DNA of 64,000 nt from positions 2,046,001-2,110,000 of the forward strand of contig JAITYX010000084.1 in NCBI GenBank assembly GCA_021018815.1, given 5' to 3'. The position numbers were made by a program, and so were the translations under genes. Below the pieces are notes generated by a model that had not been told where the DNA came from, made no database searches, and saw only the letters and a program-made list of their open reading frames with translations. The stretch's first letter is position 1; each line of letters begins with the position of its first letter. This DNA is from Talinum fruticosum. Taxonomy: Eukaryota > Streptophyta > Magnoliopsida > Caryophyllales > Talinaceae. Shown one piece after another: positions 11,759 to 21,757 of the stretch.

Positions 11759-12046
11759 TCATGATTGAAGTAGCGCCTTCACCCGCCGCATCACTTGCCG
11801 ATGAGTGCAAATTGCTTGCCAAGCTTCAAGGAGATCCCGGTCGAAATGCAACACAACTTGTTTGAAAGCATGAGCTTCATCAAAGTCTATAAAATGCAAC
11901 TCCGTAGCATCATCAATCGAAGGTTGTAGAATGTCTTCGCAACGAGGGACAGGCAGCAATTGGCAACAGCGGCTTGCTCGACACGGGTCCCTATTGAAGC
12001 GTGGACACAATTTCTCGTAACTAGCAAGAAGTGCTATGGAACTCAT
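11759..12046 (-). CDS. 95-residue frame of unknown function in CACTA 1
   Basis: Opens MSSIALLASYEKLCPRF and ends RRVKALLQS. Composition is protein-like: hydrophobic spacing, six cysteines, with acidic clusters (CEDILQPSIDDATE, HFIDFDEAHAF). It shows no domain I recognise. Downstream on the same strand (11740-11590), out of frame, lies a lysine-rich stretch reading MNLPKEKKRNLPKKK before a stop. The two could be exons or frameshifted parts of one gene with a basic tail. CACTA elements often carry captured host fragments, so this may be one. It may also be a remnant of an element protein. No transposase motif is visible. Confidence 0.4.
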   Translation of the reverse strand: MSSIALLASYEKLCPRFNRDPCRASRCCQLLPVPRCEDILQPSIDDATELHFIDFDEAHAFKQVVLHFDRDLLEAWQAICTHRQVMRRVKALLQS

Positions 12047-12181
12047 TTTTGCTATGTTCGAAGGATAGAGTTAAGTCAAAAGAATTATTCTATTACCAAC
12101 TCCCTCAATGAAGCCTCTACCCTTCTTTCCATTTAAATAATTTTTATGCTTCCAATTGTTTACGTATATATATATATATAT

Positions 12182-12808
12182 GGTTTTCTTTTGCGTACAA
12201 TTTTGATGTAATATACATTATCATAAACTAGACGTGATTTTATTTAAAATTTTACGTAATGCATAGGATAAATTAATATGAATAAAATGTTGAGGTCATC
12301 CCTTTCATTTGCTTTTACAACCTAAGACATAACTAAAACTTGAGTTTCCATAACCCTTATTAAAATTAGCAATGAGGTCGGATTCACTAGGCAAGACAAA
12401 GAGTCTATATACGGTGTGGGTCGGTACACGAAGAAAGAAAAAAGGGATAAAGGATTCATCGGAGAGAAAGGTGATAAACAATCACAAAACTACTAATAGC
12501 TCCCTATTGTTTATCATCTTTTTCTCCAATGAATCCTTTACCCCTTTTTCCTTTCTTCGTGTATTAACCCACACTGCACATAGACTCTATGTCTTGCCTA
12601 GTGAATCCGACCTTATTGCTAAAGTTAATAAGGGTTATAGGAACTCGGGTTCTTGTTATCTCTTAGGTTGTTAAAACAAACTAAATGGATGACTTGAACA
12701 TTTCATTAATATTCGTTATTGTCGTATGCATTACGTAAACTTCAAAAAATCATGTACTCTAGTTTACGATCATGTATAATGCAATAAACTTGCACCCAAA
12801 AAGGAAAT
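12182..12808. repeat. Foldback hairpin 1 in CACTA 1 (arms ~300 bases)
   Basis: The left arm 12182-12482 is the imperfect reverse complement of 12506-12808, separated by a 23-base loop. The central pairing is GATAAACAAT with ATTGTTTATC. Farther out, TTCACTAGGCAAGACA pairs with TGTCTTGCCTAGTGAA. A transcript through it would fold into a long hairpin. The 100-residue frame at 12372-12674 is a translation of this palindrome and not a gene. Confidence 0.92.
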
Positions 12809-13002
12809 TGAAAATTTAAGTAATTGGATTAATTAGTCCACCCCCAACTTTGACTCATCAAAATAAATAAATTTGATAACAAATTTATCATTATGACAAT
12901 TATTTGGGGAGATTCCTATATCCAAATACATTTCCAATTTTTTTACATTTTCACATATATATTTTCAACCTTTTCATTCTTAAACCCTAAATATACATAT
13001 AT

Positions 13003-13608
13003 GGTTTCCTTTTTGCTTCGAATTTTGATGTATTATACATTTATCATAAACTAGACATGATATTTTTTGATGTTTACGTAATTCATAACACAATAACGAA
13101 ATTAAGAATGAAATGTTGAGGCCACCCTCTTAATTTCCTTTAACAACCGAAGATATAATAGGAACCGGAATTATCTTGTTGTGATTAACAGCGAGGTTGG
13201 TTTTATAAGGCAAAAAATGGAGTGTACATGCAGCATAGGTCGATCGACAAATAAGGGTGGAAGGATTGATAAGTCAAATGGAAACAAAAGGTCATAAACA
13301 ATAGTCATTCATGTTTATCACCTTTGGTTTCCATTTGACTCCCGACCTTCTACCCTTCTTTGTGGATCGGCCAATGTTGCATGTACACTTCATGTTTTGT
13401 CTTGTAAAATCGACCTCGTTGTTGTTAATCACAACAAGAGAATTTCGGTTCCCGTTATGTCTTGCATCGTTAAAGGAAATTAAGCGAGTGCCCTCAACAT
13501 TTCATTCATATTTCATTATTATCTTATGAATTACATAAACTTAAAAAAATCATGGCCTCTAGTTTATGATCATGTATAATGCAACAAACTTGCACCCAAG
13601 AAGGAAAC
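13003..13608. repeat. Foldback hairpin 2 in CACTA 1, homologous to hairpin 1
   Basis: The left arm 13003-13302 pairs with 13311-13608 across a loop of about 8 bases. Examples are CATTTGACT near 13330 pairing with AGTCAAATG near 13272, and TTGTTGTGATTAACA pairing with TGTTAATCACAACAA. Arm ends match those of hairpin 1 (GGTTTCCTTTT outside left, GCACCCAAGAAGGAAA outside right). Together with the following CTCATCAAAATAAATAAA block the two form a tandem duplication of about 820 bases. Confidence 0.92.
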
Positions 13609-13826
13609 GGAAAATTTTGAAGCCCCCAACTTCAACTCATCAAAATAAATAAATTGGATAACAAATTTATCTTTATGACAAGTATTTGGGGAGATCCTTA
13701 TCTCCAAACACCTTTCAAATTTTTAAAATTTTCACATTTATATCCTTAAATATATAACCACAAATTTTTCTATCTCCTCAAACCCTAAACCATAACTATT
13801 TTTATTTCTCTTAACTTTAACCATAT

Positions 13827-14000
13827 TTGAATACCAATTTTAATAATTGGATAAATGAGTTCATCCCAACATCACCTCATCAAAATAAACAAATTTTGAT
13901 ATACATTTATCTTTATAAGAATGTTTTTGGGGATAACCCTATATCCAAATTATCTTTCTATTTCACTAAAACCCTAAATGAATTTGGATGCACTCTTTTG
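13827..14000. repeat. Third, partial copy of the hairpin-flanking unit
   Basis: This stretch repeats the sequence found after each hairpin: TTGGATNAAT, CTCATCAAAATAAA(C/T)AAAT, ATTTATCTTTAT and TTTGGGGA, as at 12826-12990 and 13620-13780. It has no hairpin of its own, so the tandem array contains two full units and a fraction. Confidence 0.75.
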
Positions 14001-14584
14001 ATCTACCATCCTTACCTATCGTATTTCGCTATAATTACCAGAAATTCTAAACTCCTAACCCCATTTCTCAAAATCTCAAACATTTCACGAATTTTCAACT
14101 TAATAAACTAAACAAATGTTATCCACATTCTCAATATTCAACATTTCAACAAAGATTCAACATTTCAACAATATCAAACATTACCCATATTCTTAATATT
14201 CACATAATTACCGTAAATACATTCAACATTTAACTATAAAATAATTTCCTACATAAGTTAAAGTGAAATATAAGAGAGGATAGAGATTTATACCTAAGAA
14301 CCGACAAGGACGAGGGTGAGGAGAGGCTTGACAATGAGAATTTGAGGAGATCTACACTTAAAAGAAACGAGGATGAAACTATAAAGAAATGAAAGATTAA
14401 GAGAGAGGAGATATAGACGCCGAGAGTGAGGAGAGGCTTACCAATTCAAGTCGACCAGCGGCGAGGAACGAATTCCGGATCTAATAAGGAGGTTGGTTTC
14501 GGAGCGAAAACGCGTAGAAAGCAATAAGACAGAGAGTGTTGTAAGTAGGCATGGAAACAACAAATCATTTTTAAGCCGATCCGA
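14001..14584. other. AT-rich then purine-rich interior of CACTA 1
   Basis: Contains ATTCAACATTTCAACA short repeats near 14130-14240, then a purine-rich stretch at 14270-14440. No gene was seen. The 61-residue minus-strand frame (14438-14623) overlaps subterminal repeats. Confidence 0.5.
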
Positions 14585-14832
14585 AAGACATAGGACGACG
14601 GTTATGTGACGAACCGTCTTCATATGTCACATTTAACGATGGTTCCGTTAGAAGAGTCATAGTTAAATCTTTTAGAAAGCCTATGACGACAGTTCTTACA
14701 TTAGAACCATCGTCATATATGTTAAAAAGTGCCTGTTACATACAAAAATACCACCAGTCCGGTTTTCATGACGGTTTGTCATTTTAACCTGTCATTAAAG
14801 ACCCATCATTAAGAGTTGTTCCTGTACAAGTG

Positions 14833-15349
14833 CATGGCCGGCGAACCGCACCAGCTTCCCTATGGACCTGGCGTTCTTAGAGTTTTAGAAAGGGTTTATA
14901 AATAATTTTGGGTTTTGAAAGATGAATTTTAAAAAGTGGGAATTGATCTCTTATTAAGATTTCCGAATTATATTAAATTCAATAACGAGATGAAATAAAT
15001 TTAAGTGATTGGCATTTTATTAATTATTTTAGTTTAGCAATTATTTTCATAATTCTCGGGATGTTATTTCTTAATCGAACAAGATAGAAAAAATTAGAGA
15101 TTCATGTCCGCCGCGAGGCTTTAGGGCCAGATTAGTGTAAAACCACCAATCTAGACCAAAGCCACCGCCACTAACCACCGGGTGGTGGCCGATGCCAAAA
15201 CTCGGCGGTCTAGGACATTAGCCATAGGTCACGGCTGAAGAAATCGGACGTGACCATTAGCCGAGCAGAGCGGACCCGGAGGCCCTAAATTCCGTACTTG
15301 CAGATCGGAAAAATTGAGATGCAATTCGAATAGAAATAAAGAAAAAGAA
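14833..15349 (-). other. Leader of Tat element B, LTR-proximal part
   Basis: The continuation of the B leader on the far side of CACTA 1. It matches the A leader at 2891-3370 in inverse orientation, the C leader at 38300-38870 and the D leader at 61150-61512. No reading frame. Confidence 0.7.
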
Positions 15350-15359
15350 GGAGTCACCG
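15350..15359 (-). other. Primer-binding site of Tat element B
   Basis: The minus strand reads CGGTGACTCC, two substitutions from the family form TGGCGACTCC, directly downstream of the LTR end. The downstream TTCTTTTTCTTTATTTC stretch is shared with the other copies. Confidence 0.6.
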
Positions 15360-16826
15360 AGTCATTTTTTTTAGGAAAGAAAAACTAACAAAAAGAAAAA
15401 GCAAAAATTTGCTCTTCCGATCTTAGTATGGGAAAATGACTCCATCGATCTTAGAACAGAGAATCGAGTTCGGGAGCGTGGGTAAAAATGTAGGGAAAAC
15501 CCTTCCATTATGCCCGTCCGAGGACGACCATTACTAATTCGAGTATAAAATTTAAATGGCGTACTAAATAGGAGCACACAACATGCTAAACAAAATTAAA
15601 AGCAATGAAACATGAACGAAAAGCAATAAAAGCAAATAAAGGAAAATGGTAAAGGAAAAGGAAAAAGAAAATAAATGCGAGAATGAAAAGAAAGCGAAAA
15701 TTTTAAGGTTACATCGGGCGAGGAGGAATTGAAATGCGATACAACTCTAATCCGTAATATGGAAAGCAATAAATAAAAAACATAAAAAAATAAAGAACCG
15801 TTCGAAGGTCGAAGTCGTGCCTTCAGGTTGTCTCACCTGCTAATCAAGATCTCCGCGTTGGTTCTCTTAATGCAACATCGGCATATCAAAGAAAAGGGTT
15901 TCTTTTTATGAGTTTTGTGAGGGTAACATCATGAAGAATAGGAAAGACCAGCTGAATGAATACCAAGTGATCGGAATAATTGAATATTCATTAGCTCTTA
16001 GTAAGGATTCAACGGGGATGTTTAGGGAAAGGAGTATTTGAGGTTACTTTTCAGCAGAGTAATGGTTAGGGAAAAGCTTTTTGTGGTTAGCTTTCTACAG
16101 ACATAATGCATAGGAGAAAGCCATGCTTGAAATGAGAGCTAAGGCCCTTTTATTTATAAGGAGATATCGTAGGTCATAAATGAGCTAGGGTTGCTGTCGG
16201 CCAACCATCCAAAGATAAACAGAAACAATCGGGCCATTAACTCAAAAGATTGAACCGGATAGAATAGGATAAAATCGGATAGAATCGGATTGGGGGTTTC
16301 GTGCCCTAGCATGCTTGAAGAGGGAGTCTCCAAGCCAAAAATGCGGTATTCCACTTAAAAATCCACGGTACGGGGAGTCGGACGTGACATCATTTTAAGA
16401 GGAGAAGCTCCCAGTCTCGAATGGACTATCTTGGAGCCTAAACACAACACTTTAATGTCGGCGATCATGAAATGCAACTTTTAACGCCGTCATAGGGTCT
16501 TCGACTTCGTGTCCGATTTGAAAAAGTTAAATGCGAATTCCGAGCCAGGAATTTCTCGGTATAAAACACTAGACTCTATTGTTTCGGGAGGCTTGGCCAC
16601 AAATTGGAGTGTCCGCAGGAAAAGGGGATTTTTGGATCGATCTAAGGCAAAAGGCTATTTATTTAGTGTTGAGGGCTTCATTGTGGTTTCATCGGCTTCT
16701 ATAGCACCAATCAAATTAAGTCTATGATCCAAATCCTCAAACAGGACTCGGGATTTCATCATCGGCCCGTCAATACAAAATATAGAATTAAAGAAGATAA
16801 GGGACAACACTTTTTAGGTGTCTACA
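15360..16826 (-). mobile_element. Tat/Ogre-type LTR B, 5' LTR of element B
   Basis: On the minus strand it begins TGTAGACACC (16826-16817), an intact terminus. It has a TATAAATA box at 16158-16151 followed by a TTAGCTCTCATTTC start region, and ends just before the primer site. Length is 1467 bases, close to A (1492), C (1423) and D (1510). Immediately beyond its 5' end lies reverse-transcriptase sequence on the opposite strand. Element B therefore probably inserted into another Tat pol gene. Confidence 0.85.
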
Positions 16827-17443
16827 ACCGAGATATAACCAAGTCAAGATGGTTGAAGAAGATATAGAAAAACACGATCTTCATCGCTCAATGGGGGACG
16901 TACTTGCAATGTAGTAATGCCTTTTGGACTAAAAATGCTTGGAGCCACATATCAAAGGACAACTAGGACGTTACTACATGATATGATACATAAGAAAGCT
17001 AAAGTTTACGTTCATGACATGATCATCAAGTCCAAGGATAGGGCGGAGCAGACTACCTAGCCTTGGGAAATTCTTTAGAAGACTACGGAAATATAAAATG
17101 CCCCTTAACTCATAGAAGTGTGCGATAGGGTAACCTCAAGTAAGCTGTTAGCTACATGGTTAGACTTAGAGGAATTGAAGTTGATACATCTAAGATGACA
17201 GCGAATCCCGGAGATACCACCACCGAAGACGAGAGGAGGAAATACGAGGATTTCTTGGATGTTTGTAGTATATTAGTCGTTTCATATCAAAAGTGACTAT
17301 GGTCCGTGAAACTATCTTGAAGAAGCTCAATAAGGGATCTAAGCCTATTTGGAATGAAGAATTGAAAACATCATTCGACAAGGTTAACGAATATCTAGCC
17401 AATCCACAAGTTTTAATTTCGCCCCAACCCGGAAAACCATTCG
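16827..17443 (+). pseudogene. Reverse transcriptase / RNase H scrap of a plus-strand Tat pol
   Basis: The translation in shifting frames includes VKMVEEDIEKHD, VMPFGLKMLGATYQ, then VYVHDMIIKSKD where a polymerase would have the catalytic YVDDM motif, and LRKYKMPL. The start of the RNase H region follows (ETILKKLNKGSKPIWNEEL). It aligns with 49920-50460 in the plus-strand pol. The second residue of the catalytic pair region is changed (D to H), and stops are frequent. It starts exactly at the end of LTR B and stops at a CACTA-like terminus at 17444. Confidence 0.75.
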
Positions 17444-17799
17444 AGTAAAAGAAAAACTCAAATATCGACGGGATTCCCGACAGGAATTTGGACGGAGTTT
17501 TGCGGAATTCCGACACGAATTCCGATGGGAAAAGAGTTTTGAAAATCAATTGTCGGTAAGGCACAAAACGACAAGCTCGTCGGACATGTTCGATGGGAAA
17601 TCGGACAGATTTTCATACCTATCATACATGTCCGACGGGTTTCTAGACAGCTCGACACTCCCATCGGACATATCCGACGTGAATTCAAACCGTCCGACAA
17701 CCCCGTCGGATGTTCAACGGTATTCGACGACGAAGGATTCCGCTTAAAATGGATTGTCCGACGGGTAACTTCGTTAGACAATGCTTTTTAAAAAAAGAA
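17444..17799. mobile_element. End fragment of a CACTA-like element (second family)
   Basis: Starts GAGTAAAAGAAAAACTC, a decayed form of the common plant terminus CACTACAAGAAAAA. Repeated motifs follow on both strands: CCGACAGGAATT, TCCGACGGG, CCGTCGGA, GTCCGACG. This density of short inverted GTCGGA/TCCGAC motifs is typical of CACTA subterminal regions and unlike those of CACTA 1 and 2. The far end is cut by the gypsy LTR at 17800. The 60-120 residue frames here are artefacts of the repeats. Confidence 0.55.
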
Positions 17800-20700
17800 T
17801 GTAACGCTCCAAAACTAACCTTACCGAGTTCCTCAAAAGGAACTCCCAAGGCTCATTCAGGTGTCGGTTTGAATTTCTAATTCCAACTTAAAGGTAATAA
17901 AGGTTATTTCCATTTTAGTTTAAAATTTTCTAAAAATTTCGTAGAGTTCCGTTTGTAATATGGTCTATCCCCTAGGCTTAAAGCCTTAAAACCCTGCATA
18001 AAACCACAATATAACTCAACGAACCACACGCTTAGAGTACACAACTCAACGGCCACACACCGGAGTCCAACCAAATTGCATTAAGACTTAAAACATTCTA
18101 AATGGTTCATGATATATCCGATACAAACTATATGAACTTAATCAAAAGCTACAACACTTAGAAACATATGGAATGCAGGTTAGCAACTTGAGTCATTCAA
18201 CAATCAGCAATCGACAAACGACATGCAGGAGTCTAGAATATGCTAAAGCACAAGGCACACCTTCGAGAGAGTACCTACAATTACGGAGGGGAATTTATGG
18301 GGTGAGCACCAATCCTCTCACCGGAGAGTCTTACACTCTTAAAATGAAAATTCTTTACATATACTACTGATAATAATAAAATCCAGTGAAAGTATAACAA
18401 CGTAGTATAAATCTAGATACTTTGTAATGAAATCTCCTGATATCTTTTACAACTTAAAGATTATAACATTTTAATCATTTAAAAGCACGATTTGTAATCA
18501 TCGTGGAACCGAATCACTTTAAATAAGGTGGTGAAACTATCTACATTTTCTTGTAAACTGTTAGAAACTTAATATCCTTTTGGGGCTTTAGACTTGAACT
18601 AGCAGCAGAAAGTTTCTCTTGGGGATGCGACCCCTTGACTGGGCTCCCGAGACCTATCTCTAGTCAAACTCTTGGAAGCCTCCGGTTTCCTCGTCAGGAA
18701 AGAATCAACCTCTCTAGTTGATGGGCATCCTAATACGCAAGGACCCCGTGGCTTGATACACATGACCACCTCCTTCCTCTAGTCTAGACAATCCTTAGCC
18801 CAAAATTCGTTCAAAACCAAAGTGATCACAATCATTTATCAAACTTGGTTTCTAAACCATAATCTCAAATCGGTTTAAAATCATAAGAAGCATAGCACCA
18901 CATGCGACCCTTCTAAATTCACTTTATCAAATTAGTTTCACCTTTTCAAATATATTTTAAGTTTGAAAAGTAGTTATCAAGAATCATACTTAAGCATTGT
19001 TTTGCGCAAACATTTGAAATCTTTTCGAACTAAATTTCAAGCGTGATTTGGGATCAAGTCAATTTGCAAGCCAAACATTTCCCATATTAAGATCTAACAT
19101 CCCAAATAACCACATCTACTCATGTAATCACGACAAGTCGGTTGGGTTGGCATGATAGTTCATTTAGTAATCGTTATAACTTGATTCTTGAGTCTTTCCT
19201 TACTTCTATACTTTTACCTCCTAGCACTCTTTTGCCACAATTCACGTATTAGCCAAGTATTTGACGCTAATTTACACTTCTCCGGTTCCTGCACAACGAG
19301 GATCTCATGTCCCTGTATACATAATCGATGATTGCCTCATTTCTTTCTCGAGTCCATCAACAATTCCCAATTGTCATGAGATGCCACCGCAAGCTCAACT
19401 ACTCCTATTATCCTCCTTTAATCTATCCCTTTTATTGACTTAATTCCATTCAAGACACAACAATTCTAAGCGAGTAACAAACTATTACAAGCTTAACTCA
19501 AATAAATAACCAATTCTATACTTTTAAACCTCAATTATGCATTAGTCGGGATGACTTACTACTTTCTCTTTATTCTCTAAATCCTTGTTTCCCAATATTT
19601 ATAATCACCTCTCAACACAAGAAATTCAGGAAATCCCTAAGGCTCAATTAACTCATAATTCACAACAAAATCACAACTTCTTCATCCTTAATTGCTAATT
19701 GAAATTTCCATATTACTCCTTATACCTAAACAACCAAACTCCATCAAAATTTCTAGATTCCCAATTCAGCCTTAAGACTCAATTAGATTCCCTCGGGTTC
19801 TAATTCAACCCTAGCTATTTCCTAAATTCATTCTATAACACAAACATTCAATATTCACAACAAAATGAAATTGGGTTTCTAAATTACTATTAATTTAGAG
19901 CATAAGACCACCCACCTCAAATTCTAGGGTTTGGGCAATTGGTTGAATGGAGTCGGATTAGGTTCCTTGCCTTTCTCATCGTCCCGTTATGTCTCCGACT
20001 CTCTCTGAGTACGACCCTTACTCGCCCGCTCGTAGTTGCTCCCTCGCTCACCGGTCGCCCTCTCGTTCGTCTCCCTCTTTGTTTGTCTCATAATCGACAT
20101 TGTTCCTTTTCTTCTCTCGATCAATCACTCTCGCTTCTATTGTTTGCTTACCGGCTCTCGTTCGTCCACCGTCCACTTTCCGCTCCTCGCCCACTACTTT
20201 TTTGCTCATCGGTCGTCGCCCTCGCCGTTTAGGCGTGCCTCCTCCTCCTTCTTTCTTCCTTTCAGTTGGGTCCTTAGTACCTCATGCTCTCTTCCTCTAC
20301 TTTATTTTTGGTCTAGTTTTCTCTCTCCTCTCGCTCGCTGGCAGCGACGTTCTCACCGTTAGACAGGCCACCGACCTCCTCTCTCTCTCCCCCTCTTTCT
20401 CTTTTGCTCTGTTCTCCCTTTCCTTTTCCTTTATTTTGTTCCCCTGCTCCTGGTTCTTCTCCTTATTTTACCCGATCCCTTCGGTTTTTGTTTTCCCTTT
20501 AATTTTCTTTTGTTGTGGCTTTCTCGGTAAGGACAACGCACAACCCCTCACACGAATATACCTATCCAATGCTCCGAGATAGGTGTCCCCTTATCTCCCT
20601 TTAGCTTTCTTTTCCTCTTTTTTTTTTTTTTGGTTAAGCATTAATTAGATTAAACCCAAATAAGTAGTATACGCGAGCTCAGATTTTTATTTAGCTAGTC

Positions 20701-20898
20701 CGGGCGAAAAATTAAGAGGAATGAATTAATATGTTTCACTAACTATAGTTATGTAAAATAATAATAATTTGCTAAAATAAATTTACGAATATATATATCC
20801 ATGTATACATTTTAGTTATTCAACCTATTTTATTTAATTAAAACAAATTAATTAATTTAACTCATCTAACCACCTCAAATAAAATTACGGGTGTTATA
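17800..20898 (-). mobile_element. Long gypsy LTR, minus strand, probably solo
   Basis: The bounds are TGTAACGCTCC at 17800 and GGGTGTTATA ending at 20898, matching the TGTAAC...GTTACA termini of the 1-1327 copy. Bases 17800 to about 19130 align inversely with that copy. The outer part (about 19250-20580) is CT-rich on the plus strand and has frames up to 160 residues that are low-complexity L/S/F/R runs and not a gene. The flanks are AAGAA (17795-17799) and AAAAA (20899-20903), a possible decayed 5-base duplication. At 3.1 kb this is long but possible for Tekay-type LTRs. No internal domains accompany it. Confidence 0.65.
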
Positions 20899-21752
20899 AA
20901 AAATTAAAACTCTTATATATTGTATCTAAAAATATCAAATTTATTTACTAATATACAAATGTCATGAAACTATGTATTGCAATTCAATTAAATAAACTAT
21001 TATGTACGTTCTCTATGTCTAAGTTGTACAGAATGTTAGAAAGATAGGGCTCAAATACCAAGCAAATTTAAAAGATGAACTTTCAAGCCGAAATTCAATC
21101 TAATGCACTTGACATGTTACTTAAAATTAAGAGCGGAATGAAATGAAATACGAAAGAGTACGAAACTCTTAAAAAATTAATGAGGAGTCGGTATCGTAAA
21201 ACAAAGTATCGGTACCGCTTGCAAGGTAAAAACACTAATGCCAATAATAACAAGGCCAACCGCACCGCTAGCTAAGAGCTCTAAATAGTATCAATATTAA
21301 ACATTTTCACACAAATGTTTGTTAAAAGATTACAACTAAAATATTTAAAGAAAGTTCATGAATTTAAATAAGGAAATAACAAAATACGGTGAATGAAAAT
21401 CGCAACGATGACGAGTACTCAAGATCGAATATATCAAGGGTACCGTCATCATCTTCGAGGTCCTCATCATCACCTTCGATTCATCATCTTTAGGGCTCGA
21501 GTCATGTTGTTTTGATGAACTTGCTCTTTTCCCCATTACGTACTTCTAAAGTTTGCTTACCCGGCTGTCTACTTTTTGTTGTGCGTATGCACCTTAGTAA
21601 ACTATGATGCAAATTTCTTAGTCAATTTTTGGGTTCCAGTTTCACTTAGGAGTTGAGCTTGTTCACTAGGGTCATAGTGCTCAGCGAGAAGAATGTTTGG
21701 GTGGTTGTCGGTAGAAATGGCAATCGGGTGGTTGTCGGTAGTGCTATGAGGT
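20899..21752. other. Unassigned AT-rich stretch with one small minus-strand frame
   Basis: Mostly AT-rich. A minus-strand frame, 21536-21345, opens MGKRASSSKQHDSSPKDDESK. In the next frame it continues with an acidic run (DDEDLEDDDGTLDIF). The start and the acidic tail look protein-like, but I do not recognise them. A further frame ending LLSETGTQKLTKKFAS (minus, 21757-21602) would continue past the solo LTR into 23015 and beyond, so the LTR may have split an older unidentified gene-like sequence. Confidence 0.35.
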
Positions 21753-21757
21753 CTATC

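Larger units (their letters stand above)
10508..14832. mobile_element. CACTA element 1, 4.3 kb, non-autonomous, complete ends
   Basis: The left end reads CACTATCTGCAGGAAC and the right end, reverse-complemented, CACTTGTACAGGAAC. Both are flanked by the same 3-base target duplication CAT (10505-10507 and 14833-14835). Subterminal repeats built on GACGACGGTTC and GAACCGTCGTC lie inside both ends, as in CACTA (En/Spm) elements. Removing 10508-14832 plus one CAT restores continuity with the leader of copy A (TTCCTA then GGGG then the AAGAGGG(T/C)AAAACTT block). I saw no Tnp2 or Tnp1 gene inside, so movement would need a transposase supplied elsewhere. The contents are one 95-codon minus-strand frame, twin hairpins and AT-rich DNA. 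Confidence 0.93.

Noticed and set aside
12372..12674. Plus-strand frame of 100 residues
   Set aside because: Translation through both arms of a foldback hairpin; not protein-like.
17458..17781. Minus-strand frames rich in R, T and C
   Set aside because: Arise from the TCCGACGGG repeats of a CACTA-like terminus and not from coding constraint.
19939..20582. Overlapping plus-strand frames of 97-160 residues
   Set aside because: Low-complexity CT-rich translation (runs of S, L, F, R) within the long gypsy LTR, with no motif.
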